From positions 1-64,000 of the forward strand of contig CANLVP010000003.1 of NCBI GenBank assembly GCA_947494675.1: a DNA stretch of 64,000 bases. The letters run 5' to 3'. This DNA is from an uncultured Paracoccaceae bacterium (GTDB lineage: Bacteria > Pseudomonadota > Alphaproteobacteria > Rhodobacterales > Rhodobacteraceae). Of this stretch, positions 17,828-27,415 are shown in pieces (the first letter of the stretch is position 1; the number at the start of each line of letters is the position of its first letter). The position numbers were made by a program, and so were the translations under genes. The notes below the pieces were generated by a model, which worked only from the letters and a program-made list of their open reading frames with translations, was not told where the DNA came from and did no database searches.

Positions 17828-19804
17828 ATGAAAGAGGTTGAGACAAACGCCACCGCGCCCGTCAATGTGACGGATCGTAAGGTGTATTGGGCCGTCGTTG
17901 TGACGATTCTGCTCGCAGCGCTTTTGGTGGCGGGCACCAACTACGCGCTTCAGGCCGCGCGTGTGCATGACAACAGGCTCAAAGCGCAAGAGATGGCAGA
18001 AGGTTGGCGACAACACTTCACACATCATGCGTCAGAATTCGCAAGCCTGCTGGAACCGAGTGGCGCGGGCCCAGAACAAGCGATGGCACTAGGGATGCTG
18101 CGTGAATACGGTGAAACCGTTGGCATTTCGCTCTTCTCCAATGCCGGTGAACTGGTCGTCAGCGAAGGTGATGTCTCTGACATCGCCATGACGCCGGGGC
18201 GCTTGAACCAACTGCAAAACCTGGCCGCCGAAGATCCTATGCAAACCAGCGTTGTTGGGGAACGTGAAATCGATGGCGTGCGTGGTGTCGCCTTTATTTC
18301 GCGATTCGCGCTTAGCAACGAAGATGGCGAACGCTTGGGGGCGGTCGAGCTCCATACACAACAGGTGACCCCGGTCCTCAGTTTGGCCAATGTGACCGGC
18401 ATTGTCGCCTTGGGTGTGCCCTTGGTCTCTGCCTTCGCTTTCCTCCTGCCGATGTTGATCATGTTACGGATCAACCGCAAAGCGCGACTGCGTGAAATGG
18501 AATTGGCCAACCTGTCTCGCCAAGACGCGCTGACCGGTTTGATGAACCGCAACGGCGTTGGCACCAAGATCAGACCACTCTTTGCAGAGCGTCGTGATCC
18601 TGCGGAACAAATTGGGATCATCCTGATCGATCTCGACAACTTCAAATCGATCAATGACGTCTTTAGCCCGGCGATTGGCGACGCGTATCTTTCGGAAACT
18701 GCGAACCGTTTGCTGCAAACGGTGCGGATGTCGGGTTTTGTTGGCCGGATGAGCGGTGACGAGTTTATCGTTGTCCTGCCGACGATTACCCGCAAGGCGC
18801 TGCGTCGTTTTGGAGAGGATCTTCAACTTGCCATCGCTGAACCGGTTGAGATTGACGGGCAAACCGTCATTTGCAGCGCCTGTGTCGGGATGCACCTTTC
18901 CCCCGTCGGTGAACCAGTTGATCGCGCGTTTCATGCCGCCGATGTGGCCTTGAACAAGGCAGTGTCCGAAGGACAAGGGCGCACCGTTGAGTATTTTGAT
19001 GCGTTGGATCAGGTGACCAGCCGTCACAATTACATCGAAAGCTATATCCGGCGGGTCGGCTTCGAAAAATCGATAGAGGTGTACTACCAACCCTTTGTTT
19101 GCGTCAAAACCGGGCACATCGTCGGTTTCGAGGCCCTCGCCCGCATGCGCGACGACGAAGGCCAGATCATTGGTCCCGACGACTTTATCCCCGTCGCGGA
19201 AAGCACGGGCATGATCCATGAATTGGGCATGATCGTCCTGCGCAAGGCCATGCGCTGCGCCAAGAAATGGCCCGACCACCTTTATGTGTCCGTCAATCTG
19301 TCTTCGGTTCAGTTCCGCAACAAGGAGCTTGCCAATGAAATCGTGGCCGAGGTCGACAAATTGGGTCTTGCCCCGGAACGGCTTGAGCTTGAGCTCACCG
19401 AAAGCCTTTTGCTCAGCGACGAAGAGGGTGTCAGCGTCATGCTGCGGCGGTTGCGCGATGCGGGCATCAGCATCGCCATGGACGACTTTGGCACCGGCTA
19501 TTCCAGCCTTGGCTATCTGTGGAAATACAACTTCGACAAGCTCAAGATTGATAAGTCATTCCTGATGGGGCACGACTTCGAAGAAGAGCGTTACTTCGAC
19601 ATCATCGAAACCATCATCCTGCTGGGCCATAAGCTTGGTATGTCCGTGACCGTCGAAGGTGTCGAAACCCGAAAGCAGGTCGATATCCTGACAGAGATGT
19701 GCTGCGACCAGTTCCAGGGCTATTATTTCGCCAAACCCCTGACCGAGCTCCAGGTTCTGGCCTTGGTAAATGAGCTTTGCCTCCCCATCGCAAAGTCCGC
19801 TTAA
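17828..19804 (+). CDS. GGDEF-EAL membrane protein, SGDEF variant
   Basis: A 658-residue protein. A membrane segment (about 20-42), a periplasmic sensor of about 150 residues and a second membrane segment (about 190-213) precede the GGDEF domain. Its active-site motif reads S-G-D-E-F near residue 309 instead of GGDEF, so cyclase activity is doubtful. The EAL domain is intact (F-E-A-L-A-R near 435, V-N-L-S-S-V-Q-F, D-D-F-G-T-G-Y-S-S-L, K-I-D-K-S-F, V-E-G-V-E-T), so the protein is best read as a c-di-GMP phosphodiesterase. GTG 17825 directly precedes the chosen ATG 17828. Confidence 0.9.
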   Translation: MKEVETNATAPVNVTDRKVYWAVVVTILLAALLVAGTNYALQAARVHDNRLKAQEMAEGWRQHFTHHASEFASLLEPSGAGPEQAMALGMLREYGETVGISLFSNAGELVVSEGDVSDIAMTPGRLNQLQNLAAEDPMQTSVVGEREIDGVRGVAFISRFALSNEDGERLGAVELHTQQVTPVLSLANVTGIVALGVPLVSAFAFLLPMLIMLRINRKARLREMELANLSRQDALTGLMNRNGVGTKIRPLFAERRDPAEQIGIILIDLDNFKSINDVFSPAIGDAYLSETANRLLQTVRMSGFVGRMSGDEFIVVLPTITRKALRRFGEDLQLAIAEPVEIDGQTVICSACVGMHLSPVGEPVDRAFHAADVALNKAVSEGQGRTVEYFDALDQVTSRHNYIESYIRRVGFEKSIEVYYQPFVCVKTGHIVGFEALARMRDDEGQIIGPDDFIPVAESTGMIHELGMIVLRKAMRCAKKWPDHLYVSVNLSSVQFRNKELANEIVAEVDKLGLAPERLELELTESLLLSDEEGVSVMLRRLRDAGISIAMDDFGTGYSSLGYLWKYNFDKLKIDKSFLMGHDFEEERYFDIIETIILLGHKLGMSVTVEGVETRKQVDILTEMCCDQFQGYYFAKPLTELQVLALVNELCLPIAKSA

Positions 19805-19962
19805 ACATTCCCGGTATCGCTTCAAGCCCTGCGCCAATATTACCCAGTGTTTCGCGCACTTCGCGTGTTGCCCCGACGCGTGCAACCCACTAGAACCACA
19901 TCCAAAGCAGGCCGCTGTCCCAGGCGCGGCCCTGCACGACGTAGCCAAACAAGGAGAGCCAA

Positions 19963-21633
19963 ATGGCAGACGCAGCCATCCACGGCCACGAGCACGAAGA
20001 CAACCGGGGGTTCTTTACCCGCTGGTTTATGTCCACCAACCACAAAGACATCGGCATCCTGTACCTGTTTGTTGCAGGCGCTGTCGGTTTCATCTCGGTG
20101 GCCTTCACCGTCTACATGCGGCTCGAGCTGATGAACCCCGGCGTGCAATACATGTGCGCCGAAGGTGCGCGCTTTATCGCGTCTGGCGAGGTTTGCACAC
20201 CCAACGGCCATCTTTGGAACGTGATGATCACCTATCACGGCGTACTGATGATGTTCTTTGTGGTCATTCCGGCGCTCTTTGGCGGATTTGGCAACTATTT
20301 CATGCCCTTACAGATCGGCGCGCCGGATATGGCGTTCCCACGCATGAACAACCTGTCGTTCTGGATGTATGTGGCAGGCACGGCCCTTGGGGTGGCATCC
20401 ATGCTTTCCCCCGGTGGCAATGGCCAATTGGGCTCCGGCGTTGGCTGGGTGCTTTATCCGCCGCTCTCCACGTCAGAGGCTGGGATGTCGATGGACCTCG
20501 CGATCTTTGCGGTTCACGTTTCCGGCGCCTCATCGATCCTTGGCGCGATCAACATGATCACGACCTTCCTGAACATGCGTGCGCCGGGCATGACCCTGCA
20601 CAAGGTGCCACTGTTCTCTTGGTCGATCTTTGTCACCGCATGGCTCATCCTGCTTGCACTTCCGGTGCTTGCTGGTGCGATCACCATGCTGCTGACAGAC
20701 CGTAACTTTGGCACGACATTCTTTGATCCTGCCGGTGGCGGTGACCCGATCCTCTATCAGCACATCCTGTGGTTCTTCGGTCACCCCGAAGTTTACATCA
20801 TCATCATCCCGGGCTTTGGCATCATCAGCCACGTCATCGCCACCTTCAGCCGCAAGCCGATCTTCGGCTACCTGCCGATGGTCTACGCGATGGTTGCGAT
20901 TGGTGTGTTGGGCTTCGTCGTGTGGGCGCACCACATGTACACCGTGGGCATGTCCCTGACCCAGCAGTCCTACTTTATGCTGGCCACCATGGTCATCGCG
21001 GTGCCAACGGGCGTGAAGATCTTTAGCTGGATCGCGACGATGTGGGGCGGCTCGGTTGAGTTCAAAACCCCGATGCTTTGGGCGATGGGCTTTCTCTTCC
21101 TCTTCACTGTTGGCGGTGTCACCGGCATCGTGCTGTCACAGGCCGGCGTCGACCGCGCCTATCACGACACCTACTACGTCGTGGCACACTTCCACTATGT
21201 GATGTCACTGGGCGCTGTCTTCTCGATCTTTGCGGGGATTTACTTCTACTTCCCCAAGATGTCGGGCCGCATGTATCCTGAATGGGCGGGTAAGCTGCAC
21301 TTCTGGGCCATGTTCATCGGTGCAAACATCACCTTCTTCCCACAGCACTTCCTGGGTCGTCAGGGTATGCCACGCCGCTATATCGACTATCCAGAAGCCT
21401 ATGCACTGTGGAACTATGTCTCAAGCTGGGGCGCGTTCCTGTCCTTTGCCAGCTTCGTGTTCTTCATCGGCGTGATCTTCTACTCGCTTCTCTACGGTCG
21501 CCGCGTGACCGAAGCGAACCCTTGGAACGAATATGCCGACACGCTGGAATGGACACTTCCATCCCCACCGCCAGAGCATACGTTCGAAACGCTGCCCAAG
21601 CAGTCTGACTGGGACAAGCCTCACGCACACTAA
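19963..21633 (+). CDS. ctaD: Cytochrome c oxidase subunit I (aa3 type)
   Basis: Catalytic subunit of the proton-pumping aa3 oxidase; 556 residues with twelve membrane helices. Ligands can be placed by analogy with Paracoccus subunit I: haem a H92 and H411, haem a3 H409, CuB H274, H323 and H324, with the cross-linked Tyr278 in H-P-E-V-Y. The S-T-N-H-K-D-I-G start motif is intact. An AAGGAG site sits just before the ATG. It stands alone, closed by a strong terminator, as in other Rhodobacterales where subunits II and III are encoded elsewhere. Confidence 0.98.
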   Translation: MADAAIHGHEHEDNRGFFTRWFMSTNHKDIGILYLFVAGAVGFISVAFTVYMRLELMNPGVQYMCAEGARFIASGEVCTPNGHLWNVMITYHGVLMMFFVVIPALFGGFGNYFMPLQIGAPDMAFPRMNNLSFWMYVAGTALGVASMLSPGGNGQLGSGVGWVLYPPLSTSEAGMSMDLAIFAVHVSGASSILGAINMITTFLNMRAPGMTLHKVPLFSWSIFVTAWLILLALPVLAGAITMLLTDRNFGTTFFDPAGGGDPILYQHILWFFGHPEVYIIIIPGFGIISHVIATFSRKPIFGYLPMVYAMVAIGVLGFVVWAHHMYTVGMSLTQQSYFMLATMVIAVPTGVKIFSWIATMWGGSVEFKTPMLWAMGFLFLFTVGGVTGIVLSQAGVDRAYHDTYYVVAHFHYVMSLGAVFSIFAGIYFYFPKMSGRMYPEWAGKLHFWAMFIGANITFFPQHFLGRQGMPRRYIDYPEAYALWNYVSSWGAFLSFASFVFFIGVIFYSLLYGRRVTEANPWNEYADTLEWTLPSPPPEHTFETLPKQSDWDKPHAH

Positions 21634-21661
21634 GCGCTAAGCTAAGCTCAGCACAAACGAC

Positions 21662-21695
21662 AAAAGCCCCGGTCACTGGATCGGGGCTTTTTCTT
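21662..21695 (+). terminator. Intrinsic terminator after ctaD
   Basis: A nine-base stem AAAGCCCCG (21663-21671) pairs with CGGGGCTTT (21682-21690) around a 10-base loop, followed by TTCTTT. It lies 29 bases after the ctaD stop. Confidence 0.92.
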
Positions 21696-22097
21696 TGGTG
21701 AGCGAGATGATGTTGGTTTCCGAGCCACGGAAAACCTTGTTCCCTCTCCCTTCGCTGTAGCACCTCTTCCACTCAAGTGCTTCTTGCGTTCACCCACCAC
21801 CCCCCAAGCACGAGCGCCCACCCTACGACGCATTAGGGGCACCATTAGCCTCCTTAACCTGCGGCCGTTGTGAGAGCTCGCGCCAATACCGTCGGAGAGC
21901 GATGACGCACAGCCAGTCTAGGGTTGGCCGAGATGCCGCCCCGTCCTTGCCCGTGCCCTGAAGGCCTACGGACACAGCGATGGGCAGGTCGCTTCCGTTG
22001 GCCGTGCACCGGGACGAAATGGAGAAGGGTTGGCCCACATCATCAGTGCCGCTGCTTATTCTGCACTGCCGCCCCTTCCTCCCGAGGCGCCACAGAA
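21696..22097. other. 400-base stretch with no convincing gene
   Basis: Lies between the ctaD terminator and the terminator of the leftward VPLPA-CTERM gene. Reading frames on both strands are short and mutually overlapping, without recognisable domains. A half-copy of the GGTGGGC palindromic repeat core lies at about 21815-21827. The remainder may be a decayed gene. Confidence 0.5.
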
Positions 22098-22127
22098 TCA
22101 AAAAGCCCCGCACAATGGCGGGACTTT
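22098..22127 (-). terminator. Intrinsic terminator of the VPLPA-CTERM gene
   Basis: Read leftward: AAAGTCCCGCC, loop ATTGT, then GCGGGGCTTT followed by TTGATT. The stem has one A-C mismatch. It lies 22 bases past the stop of the gene ending at 22149. Confidence 0.82.
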
Positions 22128-22148
22128 CCGGAATTCTGAAAGAAGCGT

Positions 22149-22820
22149 TTAGGCTTTCTTGCGACGCTTCATAGCACCCAGACCGCCAAGACCGGCCAGG
22201 AGCAGAAGGCCTGCTGCTGGGACGGGGACCGAAGTGGCAGACACTGTTGCGTCAAACGACGCGTTTGCACCGGCCGAGATGTTTGTGAAGACGGACAGTG
22301 AGAATGGATCATTCAATGTCGCGCCGCTTCCCAGGTTCACGGTCTGACCCGCAGAAGTTACAGAGCCAACCGCAAACGATGTGCCGGTTCCGGGCTGGTT
22401 CGCATTGTCATACAGCGCGTTCGCTCCAACAACGCCGCCATCCGAAAGCATGCTCGCGTTCATGTCCAATGCCACAATCGCAGGGCCAGGTGTCGCAGCA
22501 GCACCAAAACCGGTGTGAGTTGCTGTCACTTGCAGGCCACCCGAGCCAGCCACGGCATTACCAACGCTTAGCAGAAGCGAAGAGAAACCGTTCGCATCAG
22601 TGAAGAGCGATGCTGCAAGCTGAATAGTAGAAGAGCCAACGGACTGGAATACGGCGGCGATAACACCGTTCGCGACACCATCCGTGTCGTTCACGCCACC
22701 ATCGACGATCTGGTATCCGGTCGCTGTCCCAATATCAAAAATGCCGATTTCAAGGGCATCAGCGCTGATCGGTGCAGCAATTACTGCCGCGGCCACAGCT
22801 GCTCTCATTGTCGTTTTCAT
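22149..22820 (-). CDS. VPLPA-CTERM sorting-domain surface protein
   Basis: A 223-residue exported protein. The signal peptide (M-K-T-T-M-R-A-A-V... to A-D-A) is followed by a Gly/Ala/Ser/Asn-rich beta-type domain with almost no Lys or Cys. The C-terminus has the tripartite exosortase-recognition architecture: motif V-P-V-P-A, a hydrophobic helix L-L-L-L-A-G-L-G-G-L-G, then a basic tail K-R-R-K-K-A. Such proteins are processed by an exosortase/archaeosortase-like enzyme and usually displayed with exopolysaccharide. No exosortase gene is in the window. ATG 22820 has an AGGAACG ribosome binding site. Confidence 0.88.
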   Translation of the reverse strand: MKTTMRAAVAAAVIAAPISADALEIGIFDIGTATGYQIVDGGVNDTDGVANGVIAAVFQSVGSSTIQLAASLFTDANGFSSLLLSVGNAVAGSGGLQVTATHTGFGAAATPGPAIVALDMNASMLSDGGVVGANALYDNANQPGTGTSFAVGSVTSAGQTVNLGSGATLNDPFSLSVFTNISAGANASFDATVSATSVPVPAAGLLLLAGLGGLGAMKRRKKA

Positions 22821-23142
22821 AAACTCGTTCCTAACTTGTTTTCGTCTGACGCCCAAAAGCGCTGTTTAATACCTGAATAGTTATGCCGTCAGCCCTTGTA
22901 TCAATCAAGGCAAAATTAACTTTTGGCGCCCATTTGTCGCCACATCAAAGCCAATCCTGACACAAACAGCTCATCGCATGCCACGATTCAGCGCAAAAAC
23001 CGCTATTTTGCCAGATTTGGAAACGATTTCTTAACGATCAGAGCGAATCGCATCGCCTGATTCTTGCCGTATTCGACACCTTGATCTTGCGCGGCGACAG
23101 GCCACATTTCCTTTGGAATGAACAACTCTCAAATTGCGCACC
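22821..23142. other. Divergent intergenic region
   Basis: A 322-base A+T-richer region between the leftward VPLPA-CTERM gene and the rightward DUF2244 gene, so it should hold promoters for both. I see no clear -35/-10 pair, RNA or coding sequence. Confidence 0.5.
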
Positions 23143-23631
23143 ATGCCCATCGAATGGTCCCCCTCACCTGCCGAAAACCCACAGTCCTGGCGGCTGACGC
23201 TTTGGCCTCACCGGTCGCTTTTGCGCCGCGACTTTGTGCTTTTCATGGGGGCCACCTGTCTGCTGGTGGCCCTGCCACTGGTCGTCGTCATCGGCAGCGC
23301 GATCCTTTGGGGGCTCTTGCCGTTCTTCGCGCTGATGGTCGGCGGCCTGTGGTATGCCATCAACGTCAGCTACCGCCGCGGAGAGGTTCTGGAAGAGCTG
23401 ACCGTGACCCCCGACACCGCCCGCCTCATTCGGCACAACCCCAATGCGCCGCGCCAGGAATGGGAGGCGAACCGCTATTGGGTCAGCGTGCACATCCACC
23501 CTACCGAGGGGCCAGTGAAGAACTATATTACGCTGCGAGGTGGCGACCGAGAGGTTGAGATCGGCGGCTTTCTCGACGAAGCCGAGCGTCTGGCGCTCTA
23601 TGATGACCTCAAACGCGCGCTAAAAACCTGA
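23143..23631 (+). CDS. DUF2244 integral membrane protein
   Basis: A 162-residue protein matching DUF2244: an N-terminal W-R-L-T-L-W-P-H-R-S-L motif, two adjacent membrane segments (about 27-48 and 54-72), and a cytoplasmic C-terminal domain with W-V-S-V-x-I-H and the terminal F-L-D-E-A-E-R-x-x-L-Y-D-D-L-K. Function unknown; in alphaproteobacteria the gene is often near cytochrome oxidase genes, and ctaD is 1.5 kb away here. ATG 23143 was preferred to the upstream TTG at 23134. Confidence 0.88.
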   Translation: MPIEWSPSPAENPQSWRLTLWPHRSLLRRDFVLFMGATCLLVALPLVVVIGSAILWGLLPFFALMVGGLWYAINVSYRRGEVLEELTVTPDTARLIRHNPNAPRQEWEANRYWVSVHIHPTEGPVKNYITLRGGDREVEIGGFLDEAERLALYDDLKRALKT

Positions 23632-23654
23632 ATGTCAGCCGCCAAAGACCAAAC

Positions 23655-24110
23655 CTAGCCCAGCTTGTCTTTCACCAGCGGCCCAACTTTCCCGAAATCC
23701 ATTTGTCCTGTGAATTTGGTTTTGAGGATCGCCATGACTTTGCCCATGTCGCGCACACTTGTGGCACCGACCTCGGCAATGGCCTCTGCGACGGCGGCAT
23801 CGGCCTCGTCATCATCCAGCTGCTTTGGCAGGAAATCCTCGATCACCTTGATCTCAGAGCGTTCCTTGTCCGCCAGTTCAAGCCGCCCGCCCTCTTCATA
23901 GGCGCGGGCACTTTCCTGGCGTTGCTTGACCATGCGGCCCAGAATGGAAAGCACCTCTGCATCACCTACAGCGGCGTCATCTGTGCCCCGCTGCGCGATC
24001 TCGCGGTCTTTGATCGCTGCGTTGATCAGCCGCAAGGTCGACAGGCGATCCGCCTCTTTCGACTTCATTGCATCTTTCAGGGCCGCTGTGACCCGTGTGC
24101 GCATGTCCAT
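23655..24110 (-). CDS. GatB/YqeY domain protein
   Basis: A 151-residue YqeY-type protein, related to the tail domain of the GatB subunit of tRNA amidotransferase. The pattern R-T-R-V-T-A-A-L-K-D-A-M-K-S-K...L-S-T-L-R-L-I-N-A-A-I-K and the terminal M-G-K-V-M-A...G-x-M-D-F-G-K-V are typical. Members have been linked to tRNA-dependent metabolism but have no settled function. A GGAG site lies five bases before ATG 24110. It ends facing the DUF2244 gene. Confidence 0.92.
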   Translation of the reverse strand: MDMRTRVTAALKDAMKSKEADRLSTLRLINAAIKDREIAQRGTDDAAVGDAEVLSILGRMVKQRQESARAYEEGGRLELADKERSEIKVIEDFLPKQLDDDEADAAVAEAIAEVGATSVRDMGKVMAILKTKFTGQMDFGKVGPLVKDKLG

Positions 24111-24287
24111 GAAAGCTCCGTTTATGGCGTCAGGCGAGCGCGCACCATACTGTCGCGCCCAAAGCGTGACAAGCACCTCAAACCTTACGTCAGTTTGCCT
24201 GCGAAAATCGGCCCGGATGGGCCTTGACCACCGCGCCGGACGCCCTTAGTTACAGCGAAATTTTGCGCTTTTTGGGGGATGCACGCG

Positions 24288-25433
24288 ATGCCAGCGAAAC
24301 CGACCGCCTGCCTTGCACTTGCCGATGGAACCATCTTCTACGGGCGCGGATTTGGCGCACCGGGGATCACAACGGCAGAGCTGTGTTTCAACACCGCGAT
24401 GACCGGATATCAGGAAATCATGACCGATCCGTCCTATGCGGGCCAGATTGTGACATTTACCTTCCCCCATATCGGCAACACCGGCGTCACGCCTGAGGAT
24501 GATGAGACAGCAGAACCTGTCGCCGACGGCATGGTGGTCAAATGGGACCCAACCGATGCCTCGAACTGGCGCGCCACTGAGGAGTTGACGGCATGGCTGT
24601 CCCGTCGGGGTCGCATCGGGATTGGCGGCGTCGATACGCGTCGCCTGACCCGCGCGATCCGGCAGCAGGGTGCCCCGCATGTGGCGTTGGCCCATGACCC
24701 AGAGGGCAATTTTGACCTTGATGCGCTCGTGGCAGCGGCCCGCGGCTTTAGCGGTCTCGAAGGGCTTGACCTTGCCAAGGACGTGACCTGCGCCCAGTCC
24801 TATCACTGGAACGAAATGCGGTGGGCCTGGCCTGACGGGTATGCGCCCCAGACTGCCCCCCGGCACAAGGTTGTGGCGATCGACTTTGGCGCCAAGCGTA
24901 ATATCCTTCGGTGTTTGGCTTCTGCTGGTTGTGATGTCACTGTCTTGCCTGCGACGGCCACAGCAGAAGATGTGCTCGCGCTGCAGCCCGATGGTGTGTT
25001 TTTGTCCAACGGCCCCGGCGACCCTGCCGCGACCGGCACCTATGCCGTGCCGATGATCAAAGGCGTGTTAGAGACCGACCTGCCCGTCTTTGGCATCTGT
25101 CTTGGTCACCAAATGCTGGCGCTGGCGCTGGGTGCGCAGACGATCAAGATGAACCACGGCCACCACGGTGCAAACCACCCGGTAAAAGACAACGAAACCG
25201 GCAAGGTCGAAATTACGTCGATGAATCATGGGTTTACGGTTGATAGCCAGACCCTGCCTGATGGTGTGATCGAAAGCCATGTCTCGCTCTTTGACGGGTC
25301 GAACTGCGGTATCCGCATGGATGGCCGCCCGGTCTTTAGCGTGCAATATCACCCAGAGGCATCGCCCGGCCCGCAAGACAGCTACTACCTGTTCGAACGG
25401 TTTGCCGCCGCGATGGACGCGCGCGCTGCCTAA
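24288..25433 (+). CDS. carA: Carbamoyl-phosphate synthase small subunit
   Basis: Glutaminase subunit supplying ammonia to CarB for pyrimidine and arginine synthesis; 381 residues. The N-terminal CarA domain (T-A-C-L-A-L-A-D-G-T, F-N-T-A-M-T-G-Y-Q-E-I-M-T-D-P-S-Y) is followed by a class I glutamine amidotransferase domain with nucleophile C271 (F-G-I-C-L-G-H-Q) and the H-P-E-A-S-P-G-P dyad segment. ATG 24288 has a GGGGGA site upstream; an in-frame ATG at 24279 is too close to that site. carB is not adjacent. Confidence 0.97.
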   Translation: MPAKPTACLALADGTIFYGRGFGAPGITTAELCFNTAMTGYQEIMTDPSYAGQIVTFTFPHIGNTGVTPEDDETAEPVADGMVVKWDPTDASNWRATEELTAWLSRRGRIGIGGVDTRRLTRAIRQQGAPHVALAHDPEGNFDLDALVAAARGFSGLEGLDLAKDVTCAQSYHWNEMRWAWPDGYAPQTAPRHKVVAIDFGAKRNILRCLASAGCDVTVLPATATAEDVLALQPDGVFLSNGPGDPAATGTYAVPMIKGVLETDLPVFGICLGHQMLALALGAQTIKMNHGHHGANHPVKDNETGKVEITSMNHGFTVDSQTLPDGVIESHVSLFDGSNCGIRMDGRPVFSVQYHPEASPGPQDSYYLFERFAAAMDARAA

Positions 25434-25449
25434 AACTTTTCGCGGTTTC

Positions 25450-25464
25450 TTAACCATCCGTTAA
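25450..25464. promoter_or_regulatory. CtrA-type box TTAA-N7-TTAA
   Basis: The exact full-site spacing TTAA-CCATCCG-TTAA occupies 25450-25464, ending 13 bases before the ATG of the glycosyltransferase gene. In alphaproteobacteria the cell-cycle/differentiation regulator CtrA binds TTAA-N7-TTAA(C). The position so close to the start could mean activation with a short leader, or repression. Calling it CtrA-bound is inference from the motif. Confidence 0.6.
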
Positions 25465-25477
25465 GCAACAAAGCGTC

Positions 25478-27415
25478 ATGTTAAGCCGATCCAAACGGAT
25501 GGGCCCAATGACGCGACTGACGCCGGAATTGACACCCGACCCCACTGCGCAGGTGCACCGTTTCCCGCGCAATGTGCAGCTGTGTGACCAGCTTTTGGCA
25601 GGTGGTGCGCTGGAACCGGACACGATCCATGTCGCGCAGGATACCGCGGCACGTTTGGGGTTGCGGGTCGAAGATGTGCTGTATGCCCAGCACGGTCTTT
25701 CGCGCAGGGCGATGGCGGAGGCGCAGACAGACCGCAACAAATCGCAATTGATTGACCCATTGCGCGAGCCACCTGACCCGCGTTTGGTGGCGCAGCTTGG
25801 CCCGGCAACGGCGTTACGCCTTGGGGTGTTGCCATGGCGGCGGGTTGGCGGATGCGTCGTGATCCTGACACCCACATCCGACCACTTTGACCGGCAACAT
25901 GCTGAACTTAAATCACTCTTTGGTCCCGTCCGCATGGCCTTCACGACTGAGGATCATATCTCGCGCTGTATCAGCACCCAATTCGCAAGCCACCTGATCC
26001 GGCGGGCCGAGAACCGCGTGCGCGACGCTGAAAGCTGCCGAAATTGGGCCGCCCCCGCAGCCCTGCGGTTTGCCTTGGCGCTTGGTGTCTTGCTTTTGAC
26101 CGCTGCGATTTTGGCGCCGGTGGCCACATTGACGGCTGTGACCGCGCTGACAGTTTTCATCATGCTTTTGTCCACGGGCGTCAAAACCGCCGCCGCAATT
26201 GTCGGACGCGGTCCGCAACTTGCGACGGACGACCCGCTCCTGACACCGATGGAACGGCTACCGGTGATCACGCTGCTCATTCCGCTCTACCGCGAAAATG
26301 CAATCGCCGATCACTTGCTTTCCCGGCTTGAAGCTATTGATTACCCAAGGGAATTACTCGACGTCTGTTTGGTGATGGAGGCATCGGACCACACCACAAG
26401 GTCTGCCGTCGGCCATGCCAGATTGCTGACATGGATGCGGTTGATCACAGTCCCTGACGGCACCATCAAGACAAAGCCGCGCGCGCTAAACTACGCGCTC
26501 GACTTTGCGCATGGGTCGATCATTGGCGTCTACGACGCCGAGGACGCGCCCGCCCCTGACCAGCTACACCAAGTGGCCCAGCACTTTGCCCGTGCAGACC
26601 CCTCGGTGGTCTGTTTGCAAGGCATGTTGGATTACTACAACGCGACGTCCAACTGGCTCACCCGGTGTTTTACAATCGAATACGCCGCGTGGTTTCGGGT
26701 GATCCTGCCCGGCTACGCCCGCATGGGATTGGTGGTGCCATTAGGGGGTACAACCTTGTTTTTCCGCCGTGCCGCGCTGGAAAAACTTGGCGGCTGGGAC
26801 GCCCACAACGTGACAGAGGACGCCGATCTTGGCATCAGGCTGGCCCGCCACGGCTACCGCACAGAATTTGTGAACACCGTCACGGAAGAAGAGGCGAATG
26901 GCCGTTTCTGGCCATGGGTCAAGCAACGCTCCCGGTGGCTCAAAGGCTATGCCATCACCTACGGCGTCCATATGCGAAACCCCGCAAAGCTCTGGCGCGA
27001 CCTTGGCGCATGGCGGTTTTTCGGGCTGCAAGTGTTGTTTGCAGGCACTTTGGCGCAATTCTTGCTGTCGCCGCTGCTCTGGACATTTTGGCTCATCCCG
27101 TTCGGGGTGCCCCACCCCATTCAAGCCATCTTGCCCACGGCGGCAATCTGGACCCTCGCCGGGGCTTTTGTCGCAACAGAAATCGCATCGCTCCTGATCG
27201 CCTGGGCCGCACTTGGCCGGGCCGGGAAGCGCGGGCTATGGCCCTGGGCCATCAGCATGCAGCTCTATTTTCCGCTGGCAACGATTGCCGCCTATAAAGG
27301 CCTCTTAGAGCTGACGTGGAAACCGTTCTACTGGGACAAGACGGCACATGGCATCTTGCTGCCCAAGGCTACTCCGCCGCCTCGACCTTTGCCGCGTCAA
27401 GCTTCAAACGGGTGA
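25478..27415 (+). CDS. Membrane glycosyltransferase family 2 with N-terminal MshEN-like domain
   Basis: About 645 residues. The first 175 residues resemble the tandem MshEN/GspE-N fold (Q-L-L-A-G-G-A-L-E-P-D and V-L-Y-A-Q-H-G-L-S-R-R-A-M-A-E-A-Q, then P-P-D...L-G-P-A-T-A-L-R-L-G-V-L-P). Two membrane segments follow (about 190-235). The processive-type GT2 domain has Y-D-A-E-D, T-E-D-A-D-L-G and Q-R-S-R-W, and four C-terminal membrane segments complete it. It is related to cellulose synthase-like and NfrB-like enzymes that make secreted polysaccharides; sugar and product are unknown. Start could also be ATG 25499 or 25508. The 3' end overlaps the convergent GntR gene by 47 bases. Confidence 0.85.
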   Translation: MLSRSKRMGPMTRLTPELTPDPTAQVHRFPRNVQLCDQLLAGGALEPDTIHVAQDTAARLGLRVEDVLYAQHGLSRRAMAEAQTDRNKSQLIDPLREPPDPRLVAQLGPATALRLGVLPWRRVGGCVVILTPTSDHFDRQHAELKSLFGPVRMAFTTEDHISRCISTQFASHLIRRAENRVRDAESCRNWAAPAALRFALALGVLLLTAAILAPVATLTAVTALTVFIMLLSTGVKTAAAIVGRGPQLATDDPLLTPMERLPVITLLIPLYRENAIADHLLSRLEAIDYPRELLDVCLVMEASDHTTRSAVGHARLLTWMRLITVPDGTIKTKPRALNYALDFAHGSIIGVYDAEDAPAPDQLHQVAQHFARADPSVVCLQGMLDYYNATSNWLTRCFTIEYAAWFRVILPGYARMGLVVPLGGTTLFFRRAALEKLGGWDAHNVTEDADLGIRLARHGYRTEFVNTVTEEEANGRFWPWVKQRSRWLKGYAITYGVHMRNPAKLWRDLGAWRFFGLQVLFAGTLAQFLLSPLLWTFWLIPFGVPHPIQAILPTAAIWTLAGAFVATEIASLLIAWAALGRAGKRGLWPWAISMQLYFPLATIAAYKGLLELTWKPFYWDKTAHGILLPKATPPPRPLPRQASNG

